Positions 37,795 to 48,739 are shown, numbered from the stretch's first letter. The stretch: DNA of 64,000 bases from Planctomycetota bacterium (GCA_026991575.1 JALXBF010000033.1:1-64000); one strand, 5' to 3'. Made by a program: numbers and translations. Notes: generated by a model not told the origin, from the letters alone.

Positions 37795-39441
37795 GTGCCG
37801 GGGACACGGATGTCCGGGAAGAAGCGACGCTTACCGCTGAGAATCAAATTTGCCGCGGTTCTCGGGCTCGTGCTGGCGATCAGTGTCGTCCTGATGGCGA
37901 CCACGCTGATCGGCCTCTACGGTTACCGTCGCACGATCAAGGAGCTGGGGACCAGAATCGATGACTTGCCGCGCGCAGCGGAACTGCTGGAGTCGATCGT
38001 CTACCTGGTACACCCGGAGCTGATCCCCGAGTCGGGCGATGTGCGGAACAAGGCTGCTGGACGATCGTTTGCGGCCCGGCTGCGTGCGGTTGAGCGGTCG
38101 CTGGCTGCGTATCGCGATCGCTTACGGAAGCTTGCGCGCGACGGCGACGCGTTGCGGCGGGTTGAGGAGCAGCGGGCTCTGGATGAGATTGACCTGGCGT
38201 TGCGCGAGTTGCATGAGGCGGCCAGGCGTAGCGGGGCCGGTCGCGGCGGGGTCCGCCTGCTGCCGCCTGAGTTGGTGGGGGACCGTTCCGGGGCACGTCC
38301 TGATGAGGCGGCGCTGAGAGAGCCTCTGGCGCGCACCCTCCGATCCATTGGCCCGCTGCTGCGGGGAGCCTTTGCCGACATGGATCGGATGGTGGACCGT
38401 TCCCGAGAGTTGTATCGGAACACGCTTCGGGTGGCGTGGGTCAGCGGCGTGCTGGTTGTGCTCACGCTGCTCGGCTTCGCGCGCCTGTTCTACCGCTGGG
38501 TCTTCTATCCGATTCGCGTGCTGCACCGCGGGGTGAACCGAGTCGGTCATGGTGACCTGGATCATCGCGTGCAGCTCGTCACGGGCGACGAGATGGAAGA
38601 TCTGGCCGAATCGTTCAACGCAATGACCGAGCGGCTGCAGCAGATCTACGTGGATCTGGAACGCCAGGTCAAGGAACGGAGCCGGCAGTTGGTTCGCACG
38701 GAGCGGTTGGCCAGTGTGGGGTTCCTGGCCGCCGGTGTCGCTCACGAGATCAACAACCCGCTTGCCTCCATCAGCCTCGGTGCCGAAGCGCTCACGCGCC
38801 GGTTACGCCAGTTGCTGGATCCGAACGGTGAGAACCGCTACCAGGACATCTGGCGCTGCCTGGAGATGATCCAGAGTGAGGCATTCCGGTGCAAGGGCAT
38901 CACCGAGAAGCTGCTCGACTTCTCGCGCGCCGGCGAGCTGAAACGCGTACCCTCCTCGCTACCCGGCCTGGTGGCTGATGTCATCGACATCGTGCAGCAC
39001 CTGGGTCGGTACCGCGAGAAGCGGATCGTGCTGGATGCTCCCGAGGACGTGGTGGCGGAGGTGAATCCGGAGGAGATCAAGCAGGTTGCGCTGAACTTGA
39101 TCGTCAACGCGCTGGACAGCATGGACGGGGAGGGGACGCTGCGGATCGAGATCCGCCGGGATGATCAGTGGGCGGTGATGGTGTTTGAGGATGATGGCTG
39201 CGGCATGACCCCAGAGGTGCTGGAGAACGTCTTCGAGCCGTTCTTCACCCGGTCTCGGTCGCGCCGCGGAACAGGCCTGGGGCTGTCCATTACGCATAGG
39301 ATCGTCGTCCAGCATGATGGCGAAATCACGGCTCACAGTGACGGACCGGGCAAGGGGAGCCGTTTCACAGTGCGGCTTCCTCTGGTAGCGAAGCGGCAGG
39401 AAACAGGCGAGGAGGTGGATGGTGCCAAGCGAGCCGCGTAA
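37795..39441 (+). CDS. Sensor histidine kinase, NtrB/AtoS-like
   Basis: 548 residues (GTG 37795; ATG 37810 is an alternative). A membrane helix (IKFAAVLGLVLAISVVLMATTL) is followed by an extracytoplasmic helical domain of ~170 residues, a second helix (VSGVLVVLTLLGFARLFY), HAMP, then the kinase core with GVAHEINNPLASISL (phospho-acceptor His near 317) and an HATPase domain (NLIVNALDSM, DDGCGMTPEVLENVFEPFFT, GTGLGLSI). Its 3' end overlaps the response regulator gene by 23 bases, so the two form a pair. The stimulus is unknown. Confidence 0.92.
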   Translation: MPGTRMSGKKRRLPLRIKFAAVLGLVLAISVVLMATTLIGLYGYRRTIKELGTRIDDLPRAAELLESIVYLVHPELIPESGDVRNKAAGRSFAARLRAVERSLAAYRDRLRKLARDGDALRRVEEQRALDEIDLALRELHEAARRSGAGRGGVRLLPPELVGDRSGARPDEAALREPLARTLRSIGPLLRGAFADMDRMVDRSRELYRNTLRVAWVSGVLVVLTLLGFARLFYRWVFYPIRVLHRGVNRVGHGDLDHRVQLVTGDEMEDLAESFNAMTERLQQIYVDLERQVKERSRQLVRTERLASVGFLAAGVAHEINNPLASISLGAEALTRRLRQLLDPNGENRYQDIWRCLEMIQSEAFRCKGITEKLLDFSRAGELKRVPSSLPGLVADVIDIVQHLGRYREKRIVLDAPEDVVAEVNPEEIKQVALNLIVNALDSMDGEGTLRIEIRRDDQWAVMVFEDDGCGMTPEVLENVFEPFFTRSRSRRGTGLGLSITHRIVVQHDGEITAHSDGPGKGSRFTVRLPLVAKRQETGEEVDGAKRAA

Positions 39442-40888
39442 AGGGTTACGCGTGCTGTTTGCCGACGACGAGGCGCATCTGTGCGAGTTGATGCGCATGG
39501 AGCTACCTAGGCTGGGCCACCAGGTATACACCTGTACGGATGGCCGCACGGCGCTGGAGACGCTCATGCGCGACACGTTCGACGTGGCCATCCTGGACAT
39601 TCAGATGCCCGGCCTGCGTGGCACCGAGGTGCTTGCGCACCGCGAGGAACATTTTCCGCACACGGAGGTGGTGTTGCTCACCGGCCACGCCAGTCTAGAG
39701 ACAGCCATCGAGGCGCTGCGGCACGGAGCGTTCGACTATCTGACCAAGCCGTGCAAATGGGCGGAGCTGGAGGCGGTGCTGCGGCGAATCGAGGAGAAGC
39801 GCGAGCTGGCGCACCACAACATCGCCCTTCAGCAGCAGCTTCGCGCCGGCGGCAGTGACCTGGAGCCGCGGTTGGTCGGTTCGTCGGCTGCGATGCGGGC
39901 AGTCCGGGAAATGATCCACACGATCGCTCCAACCGACTGCGCCGTGCTCATCCTCGGTGAGACCGGCACAGGTAAGGAGTTGGTTGCGCGCAGCCTGCAT
40001 GCTCAGAGCATGCGGCGCAATAAACCGTTCGTGCCGGTCAACTGCGGTGCGATTCCCGAGAACCTGGTCGAAAGTGAGCTGTTCGGGCATCGTAAGGGGG
40101 CATTCACCGGAGCGGATCAGCATCGGAAGGGACTGGTGGAGGTTGCCGACGGTGGCACGCTGTTTCTGGACGAAATCGGCGAACTGGACAAGCAGGTACA
40201 GGTGAAGCTGCTGCGGTTCCTGGAGTCCGGGGAAATCCGCCGCGTAGGCGAGAACGAGCCGTTCCGGGTAGACGTGCGTGTCATCTGTGCCACGAACCGC
40301 TCGCTCAAACAAATGGTCGAAGAAGGCACCTTCCGCCAGGACCTGTACTTCCGGATCAACACCTTCGAACTGCACCTGCCACCGTTGCGGGAACGACGTG
40401 AGGACATCCCCGAGCTGGTCGAGCACCTCATTGCCCGCAAGTTGCCTGGGAGGCGGCAGGTGCGGGTCAGCCCGGAGGCGCTGCAGTTGTTGATGGCCTA
40501 TGACTGGCCGGGCAACGTGCGGGAGCTGGCCAACGTCGTGGAACGGGCCCTGATCCTGTCGCGCGGAGAGCAGATCACGTGTGAGCACCTGCCGATCCAT
40601 GTGCGCGACCGCGGCGGCTCGGCGCCGAGCACTCCGGGAAGGGAGGCCGCCAGAGTAGCCCCGGCGGTCGCACCGGAAACCACGCCTGAGGTGCCGGCAA
40701 TGACGTTACGCGACTTGGAACGAGAGCACATCCTACGGGTCCTGGCCAAGCACAACGGCCGCAAGCCGGCGGCTGCCAAGGAGCTTGGCATCAGCCTCAA
40801 GACGCTCTACAACAAGCTCCACCAGATGGTCGAAGAGGGCGACCTGCCGCCGGAGAATCCCTACGTCTCCACCCGCCGTGCCTCGTAA
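39419..40888 (+). CDS. Sigma-54-dependent response regulator, NtrC/ZraR-like
   Basis: 489 residues. The receiver domain has the acidic pair FADDE, the phospho-acceptor Asp60 ([10 protein letters not shown]) and the lysine in YLTKPCKW. The AAA+ domain has Walker A GETGTGKE (180-187), the sigma-54 contact GAFTGA (228-233), Walker [12 protein letters not shown] and the arginine-containing [17 protein letters not shown] Fis-type helix-turn-helix ([19 protein letters not shown]) ends the protein. It activates sigma-54 promoters on phosphorylation by the adjacent kinase. The target genes are unknown; possible sigma-54 sites were not found by eye. Confidence 0.95.
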   Translation: MVPSEPRKGLRVLFADDEAHLCELMRMELPRLGHQVYTCTDGRTALETLMRDTFDVAILDIQMPGLRGTEVLAHREEHFPHTEVVLLTGHASLETAIEALRHGAFDYLTKPCKWAELEAVLRRIEEKRELAHHNIALQQQLRAGGSDLEPRLVGSSAAMRAVREMIHTIAPTDCAVLILGETGTGKELVARSLHAQSMRRNKPFVPVNCGAIPENLVESELFGHRKGAFTGADQHRKGLVEVADGGTLFLDEIGELDKQVQVKLLRFLESGEIRRVGENEPFRVDVRVICATNRSLKQMVEEGTFRQDLYFRINTFELHLPPLRERREDIPELVEHLIARKLPGRRQVRVSPEALQLLMAYDWPGNVRELANVVERALILSRGEQITCEHLPIHVRDRGGSAPSTPGREAARVAPAVAPETTPEVPAMTLRDLEREHILRVLAKHNGRKPAAAKELGISLKTLYNKLHQMVEEGDLPPENPYVSTRRAS

Positions 40889-41021
40889 CGCACCGCGCGG
40901 CTGACGCGCGCGGCACAGGGATCACCCGCCGGCGCACGGACTTCGGGCGGCTGGCCGGATCGATCGTGTGCGGTAGAATTGGGCGTGGAAGCGATCTTTC
41001 CTCTTGGTTCAAGGATCCCGC

Positions 41022-43055
41022 ATGGCTGGCGAAAAGGACAGGCGACCCACTCGAGGCCCAAGTCAACGATCGCCTGAGCGACGTAAACCCCCGGGGCTGC
41101 CCCAGTGGGGTGTCGTTGTGCTCTGGGCGCTGTTGATCTGCACGGCGGTCTTCTTCGCGATTCATCTGGGCAACTGGATGAACGCGGTGGAGATCGCCTA
41201 CTCGGATTTCCTGCGCTATGTGGAGCAGGGCAAGGTCAGCGTCGTGCGCATCGAAGGGCAGCTTGCGCGCGGCGAATTCCGTCAGCCGGTCAACCTGGTC
41301 GACGCCGACGGCCGCCGGCGGGTGAAGGTCCGGGCGTTTCGCACCTATCTGTTGCCGTTTGCCGAGGATCCGGACCTGAAGGACAAGCTGCTGAAGGCCG
41401 GCGTGCGCGTGATCTCGGCACCCGAGCGGCCGTCGTTCTGGAACATGCTCGGCTTCTGGCTGCCGACCATCGTCCTGATCCTGTTCTTTGTGTGGATGAT
41501 GCGGCGCGCCCGTGATGTCGACGGGCCGTTGATTTCGTCGTTTACGAAGAGCCCGGCCAAGCGGTACCAGGAGTCGAACGTCCGCGTCACGTTCAACGAC
41601 GTTGCCGACCTGGAACATGCCAAGCAGGAACTGCAGGAGATCGTCGAGTTTCTGCGCAACCCGGAGCGGTTCCAGCGGCTGGGCGGCCAGATCCCAAAGG
41701 GCGTACTGTTGATGGGGCCACCCGGCACGGGCAAGACGCTGCTTGCCCGTGCGGTGGCAGGCGAGGCGGGTGTGCCGTTCTTTTCGATCTCCGGTTCCGA
41801 ATTCATCCAGATGTTCGTCGGCGTCGGTGCCAGCCGTGTCCGCGATCTGTTCAAGACCGCTAAGGAAAACGCCCCCGCGATTATTTTCATTGACGAGATT
41901 GACGCGGTCGGTCGGGCTCGCGGCACCGGCTTGGGTGGCGGGCACGACGAGCGTGAGCAGACACTGAATCAGATCTTGAGCGAAATGGACGGCTTCGCGC
42001 CGAACGAGTCGGTCGTGGTGATCGCGGCCACCAACCGCCCGGATGTGTTGGATCCGGCCTTGCTGCGGCCAGGACGGTTCGATCGCCACGTGACGGTAGA
42101 CCGGCCCACACAGCGCGGTCGCCTGGAGATCCTCCGCGTCCATACACGCAATGTGCCGCTGGCCGACGACGTGGACCTCGAGGCGCTAGCACGGGCCACC
42201 GCCGGCTTGACCGGCGCGGACTTGAGAAACTTGGTCAACGAGGCGGCTCTGCTGGCGACGCGCGAAGGCAAGGACAAGGTCGACTGGGATGCCTTCGAGA
42301 AAGCCCGGGACAAGATCCTGATGGGGCCCAAACGGGAGGAGGTGCTCTCGGAGGAAGAAAAGCGGATCACGGCGTACCACGAAGCCGGCCATGCGCTGAC
42401 GGCCTGGCTGCAAAAGGAGATCGATCCGCTGCACAAGGTGACGATCATCCCACGCGGCCGAGCGCTGGGCGTGACGCAGCTGTTGCCGAACGAGGATCGA
42501 CACAATCTCACTGAGTCGCAAATCCGTGCTCGGCTCGTCTTTTCGCTGGGTGGTCGAGCTGCGGAACGGCTCGTCTTCAGGGAGCTTTCTGCCGGAGCCG
42601 AGGACGACTTGAAGCGGGCAACCCAGCTTGCTCGGTACATGGTGACCCACTGGGGTATGAGCGATCGGCTGGGGCCCGTCTCCTACCGAGTGGGTGAGGA
42701 GCATGTGTTCTTGGGACGTGAGATCGTGGAGCCGCGTGACTTCAGCGAGTACACGGCGCGGCTGATTGATGAGGAGGTCCAACGGATCCTGCGCGAAGCC
42801 GACCAACGGGCACTGCACATGCTGAGCGAGCATCGCGAGCAGCTGGACCGCCTGGCACAGGCGCTGTTGGAGCACGAGGAGTTGACACGTGAGGAGATCG
42901 AGCGGATTCTTGCTACGGATGGCGACGCACGCGGCCGAGCAGAACCTGCCGTGGCGACCCAGGAGCCAGCGGCGGCAGCACGCGGCGGCGTCGGCCAGAC
43001 AAGTGCCTCACGGTCGCTGCCCGAAGACTCCGGTGAACCACCGACCGAAACCTAG
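41022..43055 (+). CDS. ftsH: ATP-dependent zinc metalloprotease FtsH
   Basis: 677 residues from ATG 41022 with AAGGA just upstream. Two membrane helices (~29-50 and ~141-160) enclose a small periplasmic domain. The AAA domain has Walker A GPPGTGKT (232-239), pore loop [23 protein letters not shown]-like sequence, Walker [12 protein letters not shown] and the second region of homology ([19 protein letters not shown]). The zinc site HEAGH lies near residue 452. It degrades misfolded membrane proteins and short-lived regulators. greA follows 70 bases downstream. Confidence 0.97.
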   Translation: MAGEKDRRPTRGPSQRSPERRKPPGLPQWGVVVLWALLICTAVFFAIHLGNWMNAVEIAYSDFLRYVEQGKVSVVRIEGQLARGEFRQPVNLVDADGRRRVKVRAFRTYLLPFAEDPDLKDKLLKAGVRVISAPERPSFWNMLGFWLPTIVLILFFVWMMRRARDVDGPLISSFTKSPAKRYQESNVRVTFNDVADLEHAKQELQEIVEFLRNPERFQRLGGQIPKGVLLMGPPGTGKTLLARAVAGEAGVPFFSISGSEFIQMFVGVGASRVRDLFKTAKENAPAIIFIDEIDAVGRARGTGLGGGHDEREQTLNQILSEMDGFAPNESVVVIAATNRPDVLDPALLRPGRFDRHVTVDRPTQRGRLEILRVHTRNVPLADDVDLEALARATAGLTGADLRNLVNEAALLATREGKDKVDWDAFEKARDKILMGPKREEVLSEEEKRITAYHEAGHALTAWLQKEIDPLHKVTIIPRGRALGVTQLLPNEDRHNLTESQIRARLVFSLGGRAAERLVFRELSAGAEDDLKRATQLARYMVTHWGMSDRLGPVSYRVGEEHVFLGREIVEPRDFSEYTARLIDEEVQRILREADQRALHMLSEHREQLDRLAQALLEHEELTREEIERILATDGDARGRAEPAVATQEPAAAARGGVGQTSASRSLPEDSGEPPTET

Positions 43056-43124
43056 CTGCTCGCCCGTGTCGTTACCTCAGTTCCACTCGATCACGCAACT
43101 AGACGAGTTCGCGGGAGTCTGCCG

Positions 43125-43598
43125 ATGGAACAGCCGATGACTCGTCAGGCCTACGAACGGTTGCAGAAGGAACTGGAGCGACTGGAGAACGAAGAGCGGC
43201 CTAAAGTGCTGGAACGGCTCAAGCGAGCGCGCGAGTTCGGCGACCTTTCCGAGAACGCTGAGTATGACGCCTCCAAAGAGCAGCTGCAGCGGTTGGACGA
43301 GCAGATCAACATGTTAAGGTTGCGGCTGTCCCGGTGCCGGATTGTGGACGAGGATGAGATCCCGCGGGACCGCGTTGCGTTCGGCGCGAAGGTGCGAGTG
43401 TTCGATGAGACGTTCGGAGAGGAGGAGGTCTACGAGTTCGTAAGCCCTGGCGAGGAGGACGCGTTTGCAAACAAGATTCTGATCACCAGCCCGCTTGGCC
43501 AGGCCCTGCTGGGCAAGAAGGTCGGCGAGGTGGTGGAGTTCGAGGCCCCCGCCGGCGTCCGCCGCCTCAAGATCCTGGAGATCACGTACTCGTTTTGA
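43125..43598 (+). CDS. greA: Transcription elongation factor GreA
   Basis: 157 residues. The N-terminal coiled coil contains REFGDLSENAEYDASKEQ, with the acidic tip that reaches into the RNA polymerase channel, and the C-terminal FKBP-like domain has VTSPLG-type sequence (ITSPLGQALLGKKVGEVV). It rescues backtracked polymerase by stimulating transcript cleavage. It is 70 bases from ftsH in the same direction. Confidence 0.96.
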   Translation: MEQPMTRQAYERLQKELERLENEERPKVLERLKRAREFGDLSENAEYDASKEQLQRLDEQINMLRLRLSRCRIVDEDEIPRDRVAFGAKVRVFDETFGEEEVYEFVSPGEEDAFANKILITSPLGQALLGKKVGEVVEFEAPAGVRRLKILEITYSF

Positions 43599-43740
43599 AC
43601 TGCTTCTCGGCCATGACTCGCTTGCGATCGAACGTGTGCCGCATGTTCGATCGCCCCGAATTCCGTCACCCGGTCAGCGTCCATTGGTTGCAGCGACGCT
43701 GCTGTACACGCCGGACCCTCGTGTGCACGCTATCCACAGG

Positions 43741-45624
43741 CTAAGGGCCGGTGTCATCTCGGAGAACCCGTCGCGAGTGAAGCGGGGGCTGCTGTGGCTG
43801 GTGCGGTGAGCACGCCGTCGAACCCCCGCCGTGGGCCTTGCCGCTGTTGATGACAGAGGCCGCCCGCAGCTGGCGGGCTGTGGCCGCATCGATGCGGTAA
43901 ATCCATAAGCTGGGCGTGATACGCCAGGTGGGCTCCATCAGGAAGAAGTAGTGATAACGCCGCTCCGGATCCATCAGCGCAGCTACTGATACCGCGTATG
44001 TACCCGCCCGCGGCTCGTCTGCCAACTGCTCAGTCAGCGGCCCTGACGGCCCGATTGGGACATATTCGTCGTCGACCTTGAGTCCCAGAGCGTTCGCAAC
44101 GCCATAAGCTACCGATGAACCGAGCAGTGCGCCGTCCAACTGTACGTCCGGATGCGACGCTAACCATCGTGTCAAGAAAGGAACGTCCTGTTCCCATGTC
44201 AGGGCGCTGCCGTGAAGATGCCGCCAGCCTTCTTCTGGGCCCCCAGCTATCTCGTTGAAGTAGCTCTCACAATGGGGGAACCAGCGGAGCCCGGAAGCTG
44301 TTCCCGCGGCCACGCAGGCCCAAACCAGCAAACGCCACCATCGGCTTTGCCCGCCTCCTGCCAGACAAGCCCCGGCACAGGTGAACAAGAACGGCAGGGC
44401 CGGCATCACATAGCGGTAATGGGCATTGAAGCCACGCTCTGCGCTGACCACTGCAAACACAGCCGCGGCAGGCAGTACCAGACAGCAAACCGTTCGTGCC
44501 GTCGCGCGCCGGGTCAGCAGCAGGACGAGCCCCGCGAAGACGAGGACAAGTGTGCCGAGCGTTTCCTTGACGAGGAATGCATAGACGTAGTAGTGGTACC
44601 AGCCAAGGAACCGGTACTCGCCCCGTAAGTACGACCACTGGCCCCGGTCGAAATCGACCTTTTGGATATCGATTCCCCGCACATAGTCTGCCGGCAACGG
44701 CACCGGCAGCATACCGAGGACGGTACCCCGAAATCGGTTTCCCGGCGTTGAGCACTGAGGATCGTCGGACGCGGCCAAAAAGCGCGAGAGAAAACTGTAG
44801 TCACCCAACCGGACCCCTACCCCGCGGAACGAGTACGCCGCGTTGATGACCAGTAGGCTTATTGCCAGGAAAGCGACGAACTGCGCGCTTGATCGAGCGA
44901 TCCGCTGTTTGCCCGCCGTCAGCAGCACGGCCAAGAAGCTGACCGGGTACAGCACTAGCAACGTGAACTTGGCAAGCTGGGCGATACCCATCGTCACCCC
45001 GGCCGCTATCGCATCTCTCCATGCGCAGTGTTCCGTCCAGCGGTAGACCGTGTACATGGCTGCCAGACCCAGGCCAGCGGCGACGCCATCGGGCGCAACC
45101 CAGGTGTAGGAGAGAACAGTCGGACTGAAGCAGTAGAGGATAACCGCCAACAGGCCAGCTTCGTTGCCCCACAACTGGCTGGCCCACTGCCATGCCACCC
45201 ATGGACCGATCAGATACAGCGGCAGTACGGCCAGCCGGGCCAGTCGGTGCATCAGCAGAAACTCGTTGCCTGCATGCACCGCAAGGTTGGGCATGTAGTA
45301 GTACTCGGGCCGCAGAGCAACAAGACCCGGGTGCTTTTCTCCCCGCGGTTCGGTCGGCCGAGTCCTGTGGTAGTCAGCTGGCAGGCTGCGCGCCGTTTCG
45401 GTCCAGAGCACGGCTAGCGCCCCGACCATCCGAACCAGTGGTGGATTGACCCGGTATGGCGTATAGTCCCCGTCGCGCCAATGGATGATGCCCGCTGCCA
45501 GGTGGCCTGGCTCATTGACCGTTGGCCCATGCAACCAGGCGGAAACAATGTAGCAGACGCTGTACGTTGCTAGGACGGCTGTGCCCAGCAGTCGATAGGC
45601 TCGTGACCGCCGATCTTGCTTCAT
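43741..45624 (-). CDS. GT39/PMT_2-like membrane glycosyltransferase (cassette B, gene 3)
   Basis: 627 residues. The first loop HGPTVNEPGHLAAGIIHWRDGDYTPYRVNPPLVRM parallels that of the cassette A protein at 23324, and about eleven membrane helices follow with a soluble C-terminal domain. The ATG overlaps the stop of the DUF1573-like gene (ATGA, 45621-45624). Sugar donor and acceptor are unknown, but membership of the same three-gene arrangement as cassette A suggests the same job. Confidence 0.83.
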   Translation of the reverse strand: MKQDRRSRAYRLLGTAVLATYSVCYIVSAWLHGPTVNEPGHLAAGIIHWRDGDYTPYRVNPPLVRMVGALAVLWTETARSLPADYHRTRPTEPRGEKHPGLVALRPEYYYMPNLAVHAGNEFLLMHRLARLAVLPLYLIGPWVAWQWASQLWGNEAGLLAVILYCFSPTVLSYTWVAPDGVAAGLGLAAMYTVYRWTEHCAWRDAIAAGVTMGIAQLAKFTLLVLYPVSFLAVLLTAGKQRIARSSAQFVAFLAISLLVINAAYSFRGVGVRLGDYSFLSRFLAASDDPQCSTPGNRFRGTVLGMLPVPLPADYVRGIDIQKVDFDRGQWSYLRGEYRFLGWYHYYVYAFLVKETLGTLVLVFAGLVLLLTRRATARTVCCLVLPAAAVFAVVSAERGFNAHYRYVMPALPFLFTCAGACLAGGGQSRWWRLLVWACVAAGTASGLRWFPHCESYFNEIAGGPEEGWRHLHGSALTWEQDVPFLTRWLASHPDVQLDGALLGSSVAYGVANALGLKVDDEYVPIGPSGPLTEQLADEPRAGTYAVSVAALMDPERRYHYFFLMEPTWRITPSLWIYRIDAATARQLRAASVINSGKAHGGGSTACSPHQPQQPPLHSRRVLRDDTGP

Positions 45625-46748
45625 TCCTGATCGCTCCCGTGCGGCTGCTGCCGGGTACGGCCGCGAGCAGTGTCCATGTTGGCACGGATGTGAATTTGTA
45701 GCGTATCGGAGTTACCTGCGGCATCTCGCACGATGATGGTCACCGCGTGTACACCACGGGGCACCGAGCGCAGACGTAGTGTCATCCGGTGAGTCGCTCG
45801 GTATTCGTCCGCGGTCGGGCAGTCCAAAGACAACCACTCTTCGGCTGCCGACGGCATCAGCACACGCACGGGACGAACCGCTTGGATCGTTACGCGCCGC
45901 CGGGATTCGTCGTCCTGGCCGGCAACTGCCGTAATCATGCGGGGCGTGACCTTGGCCAGCCCGGCGGTCGACAGGCGGATCGACTGCTCATCCATCCATG
46001 GGCCGTACCCGAAGCGTAAGCGGCAACGCTGCCCCGGATGCAGATCTGCGGCGGCAAGCTTGACTGTCAGGCGGCCGCGCCACGCCCGATAGTGGACGGG
46101 CCGTTCACGCCACTCGGTGAACGCGGCCACGACGGCGGAGGGACCGTAGAACTCCCAGTCAGCCCATCGTGCTTCGATCCACGGCTTGGCCTCCGGGATC
46201 GTTTCATCCAGTGTGTAGTAGACGCGCAGCTCGATTGGAACGGTCCCACCGGGGATGAACCGTTGTTGCGTTAGCGGACCACGAACACCGACCAGTTCTA
46301 GCCGAGGGAAAGCGACTGTCCGCACGATGCACCGCTTTTCGAGTCGCTCAGAGCCAGCCTGGACCTCAACCACTGCGGATTGCTCGGTGATGCCAGAATC
46401 GCCAGTAACACGAAACGCAAGCTCGAGCCTGGCCGTCTCGCCCGGTGCCAGTACTTTGGGACTGAGGTTGACCGAGAGGCAGGTACAACTGAGCTTCTTG
46501 AGGCGTGCGATACACTTCGAGCCGAAAGGGTTCGGCACCTCAAAGGTCGCCTGAAGGTCACGGTGTTGGTTCGGGTCAAGGACGAACGGGCCGAGCTCGT
46601 CGAGATCCACGGTCTGCCAGTCTTGATGGATGTCCACAGTGGCTTCTCGACCGCCGCACCCGGAAAGCATCGTTATGGCTGCGGATGCGCACGACACCCC
46701 GAACGCCCACGAGAGAAATACCCGGAACGGTCGCGCCCACGTTCGCAT
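45621..46748 (-). CDS. DUF1573-like lipoprotein (cassette B, gene 2)
   Basis: 375 residues from ATG 46748. The signal peptide ends in a lipobox, ITMLSGC, with lipidation expected on that cysteine. Residues ~45-120 follow the DUF1573 pattern: DLQATFEVPNPFGSKCIARLKKLSCTCLSV, with the C-x-C pair, then PKVLAPGETARLELAF. Further beta-sandwich sequence follows. It lies 47 bases after the LolA-like gene and overlaps the glycosyltransferase gene by four bases. Function unknown. Confidence 0.82.
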   Translation of the reverse strand: MRTWARPFRVFLSWAFGVSCASAAITMLSGCGGREATVDIHQDWQTVDLDELGPFVLDPNQHRDLQATFEVPNPFGSKCIARLKKLSCTCLSVNLSPKVLAPGETARLELAFRVTGDSGITEQSAVVEVQAGSERLEKRCIVRTVAFPRLELVGVRGPLTQQRFIPGGTVPIELRVYYTLDETIPEAKPWIEARWADWEFYGPSAVVAAFTEWRERPVHYRAWRGRLTVKLAAADLHPGQRCRLRFGYGPWMDEQSIRLSTAGLAKVTPRMITAVAGQDDESRRRVTIQAVRPVRVLMPSAAEEWLSLDCPTADEYRATHRMTLRLRSVPRGVHAVTIIVRDAAGNSDTLQIHIRANMDTARGRTRQQPHGSDQE

Positions 46749-46795
46749 GGCTCTGCACTCGCTCGATCCCAACCGTCACGCCGTCGTGATGGGGC

Positions 46796-48022
46796 TCAGC
46801 CACGGCCGCGTAGCCAGCGGTAGACGCGCAACCCTGCCAAGACCGCGGCGGCGGCGAGCAGTGTGAGCGCGAGGATCAAGGGGCGGCGGTATGGGGATCC
46901 CGCGACGCCGCTTCCCTGTCGACCGAGTTGGTCCACGCGAGGCCACCGGATCGGTTTCGCATCCAGTTTCGCCGGTTCAAGAATGTCTTCGGCGGCAAGC
47001 CTGGCCAGGTCGAGAACGTTGTCGGAAGGGTATCGGGCCAGACCAACGGGCGGTTTACGGCCGCGCAGATCGATGCGGAAGTCCTCGGGGTTGGCCGGCG
47101 GTAAGGGGCGGTCCGTCAGTTCGAATACTCGTGCGGACACAGTCCCCTGGCCATCTTCGTCGTAGGACAGCTGAATCCACTCCAGAGGAATCGGTACATC
47201 CCCCTCTGACAACCGGCCAGGCATGTCAAGCATGTGATGAGTCTCACCTCCGCTCGTTAGCGCGACCGACAGCCGATCCAGTACGAAGTACTCTCCATGG
47301 CGCACCAGCACAAACTCAACTGTCTCAGACATAGACTCCGCATCGCCGCTACCACCGAGCCCGATTCGCCGGACGAACCGGTAGCGCACTTGGTCAGGCC
47401 CCCCATCTCTTGCTGCGTCCAGGTACTCGATGCGCCGTCCGGTCTCACCAAATCGCAGCGACCGAACACGACGCCATCCTGTGGCCAGCACCGGCCATGC
47501 CCACGCTACGTGATCTGCCGCGTGGATTAGAGGGTAACGCTGCACGCGGATAAGCCGGTCCAGATCGTTGTCTATGACGAAGATGAGTTCGTCGGGTTCT
47601 ATCCGGAACAGGTGGAGCATCCACACGCGCCGGCCGGCCCGCGGTGGGGCCCCCGTGGCTCGCAAAGCGCGCGCCGGCACTGAGCGGCCTGTGCTTTCAT
47701 AGCGCACGAGGTCTCCGTCAACGGCCACAAAGCCTGAGGTGGCCTCACGCGGTGACTCCACCCACTCGAGCCGATCGGTAGCCGCACTACGCCCGACCAG
47801 CAACCGCCAGCGCGAGCGGAAACTCCATTGCGTGCGCCACTCGTCGAGTAAGCTCTGAAGCTCTTCGGCAAGGGCTGCAGCATGTCCGTCCAGCGACTTG
47901 GCCACTTGCCCAGCCCGCATGGCATCCGCGCCGGCTTCCTGGGCCGTGCACACTACGGGACGCGTGGCCTGCCACAGCAAGGCTAGCCAGGGCCCAAGGA
48001 GCCCAGCGATCCACCGTTTCAT
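46796..48022 (-). CDS. Exported tail-anchored protein, LolA-like (cassette B, gene 1)
   Basis: 408 residues from ATG 48022, preceded by GGGAGA. A signal peptide (MKRWIAGLLGPWLALLWQ) leads a beta-rich body (LEWVESPREATSGFVAVDGDLVRYES, then strands with DQVRYRFVRRIGLG), and the chain ends in PLILALTLLAAAAVLAGLRVYRWLRGRG, a membrane helix with Arg-rich tail. The segment PEDFRID near residue 330 parallels NEALDFRIP in the cassette A protein. It is the first gene of cassette B, downstream of the repeat tract at 48255-48274. Confidence 0.78.
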   Translation of the reverse strand: MKRWIAGLLGPWLALLWQATRPVVCTAQEAGADAMRAGQVAKSLDGHAAALAEELQSLLDEWRTQWSFRSRWRLLVGRSAATDRLEWVESPREATSGFVAVDGDLVRYESTGRSVPARALRATGAPPRAGRRVWMLHLFRIEPDELIFVIDNDLDRLIRVQRYPLIHAADHVAWAWPVLATGWRRVRSLRFGETGRRIEYLDAARDGGPDQVRYRFVRRIGLGGSGDAESMSETVEFVLVRHGEYFVLDRLSVALTSGGETHHMLDMPGRLSEGDVPIPLEWIQLSYDEDGQGTVSARVFELTDRPLPPANPEDFRIDLRGRKPPVGLARYPSDNVLDLARLAAEDILEPAKLDAKPIRWPRVDQLGRQGSGVAGSPYRRPLILALTLLAAAAVLAGLRVYRWLRGRG

Positions 48023-48254
48023 GGCCCGTCTCCCGTTCGGCTCATCACCCGTTCGATCTCGCACACCCCTCCTTCAATCGGATCCGAGCACACGACTCGC
48101 CCCCGGCAATTCTTGTCCTCGTAGCTTACCTGACCGAGATGGACGCGAGCAAAACGCCCGCTACCATCTGAGACCGACTCGACCTGAGCATGGCCGCATC
48201 TCCTACCAGAGAGGGCAGTTGCTGCCAACGCGTGTATTGTACGCCATAATCAGG

Positions 48255-48280
48255 ACACACACACACACACACACTGTCAA
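48255..48280 (-). promoter_or_regulatory. TTGACA hexamer abutting a (GT)10 tract upstream of cassette B
   Basis: On the minus strand a perfect -35-like TTGACA (48275-48280) is directly followed by ten GT units (48255-48274). The nearest -10-like hexamers beyond the tract are GATTAT (4/6, spacing 23) and TACAAT (5/6, spacing 33), both longer than the usual 17. Losing three GT units would give 17 for the first. The site lies about 230 bases before the cassette B start. A promoter with a length-variable spacer is a reasonable reading but unproven. Confidence 0.5.
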
Positions 48281-48739
48281 GTGGTCCTGCAGGTGCGTGC
48301 CAGCTCTAGCGACAGGCCGTTTGTCGGGTGTCCCGGCTGGGCGGCCACGGAGGCGCACGCCCGGTCGGTGTCGCAGCTTCGGAACGGTGTACTGTTGCAG
48401 TCGGCCATTAGAACCGCTGCACTCGACAACTGTGCTGGCCAGACGCCCCGCCTGTGCCGGCAGCCAAGCCAGCCCCCGTTGCCGGGTAGGACGAGAACCC
48501 GCCACCATGACTTGCCCTCCACCGTTGGCATCGTACCCCATGATAGTGTGTGTGGGTCAACCTCCCATCATCGCTGCAAATAACGCCGCTCCCTGCGACA
48601 ACCCAGCACGTGCGATCGCACGGCTGACGCACTTGGAGGGATAGTTGGGCTGGGGAGAGAGGTTGCTCTGGAGCAGAGACGACGGCAGGATGTTTGGGAT
48701 TGAGGAGTGGAGGACCGAGGACGGCAGGCAAATGTCATG

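Noticed and set aside
48203-48541. Reading frames crossing the (GT)10 tract that would encode a CVCVCV stretch
   Set aside because: No homologous sequence flanks the tract in either frame. A regulatory role of the tract is more likely than coding.
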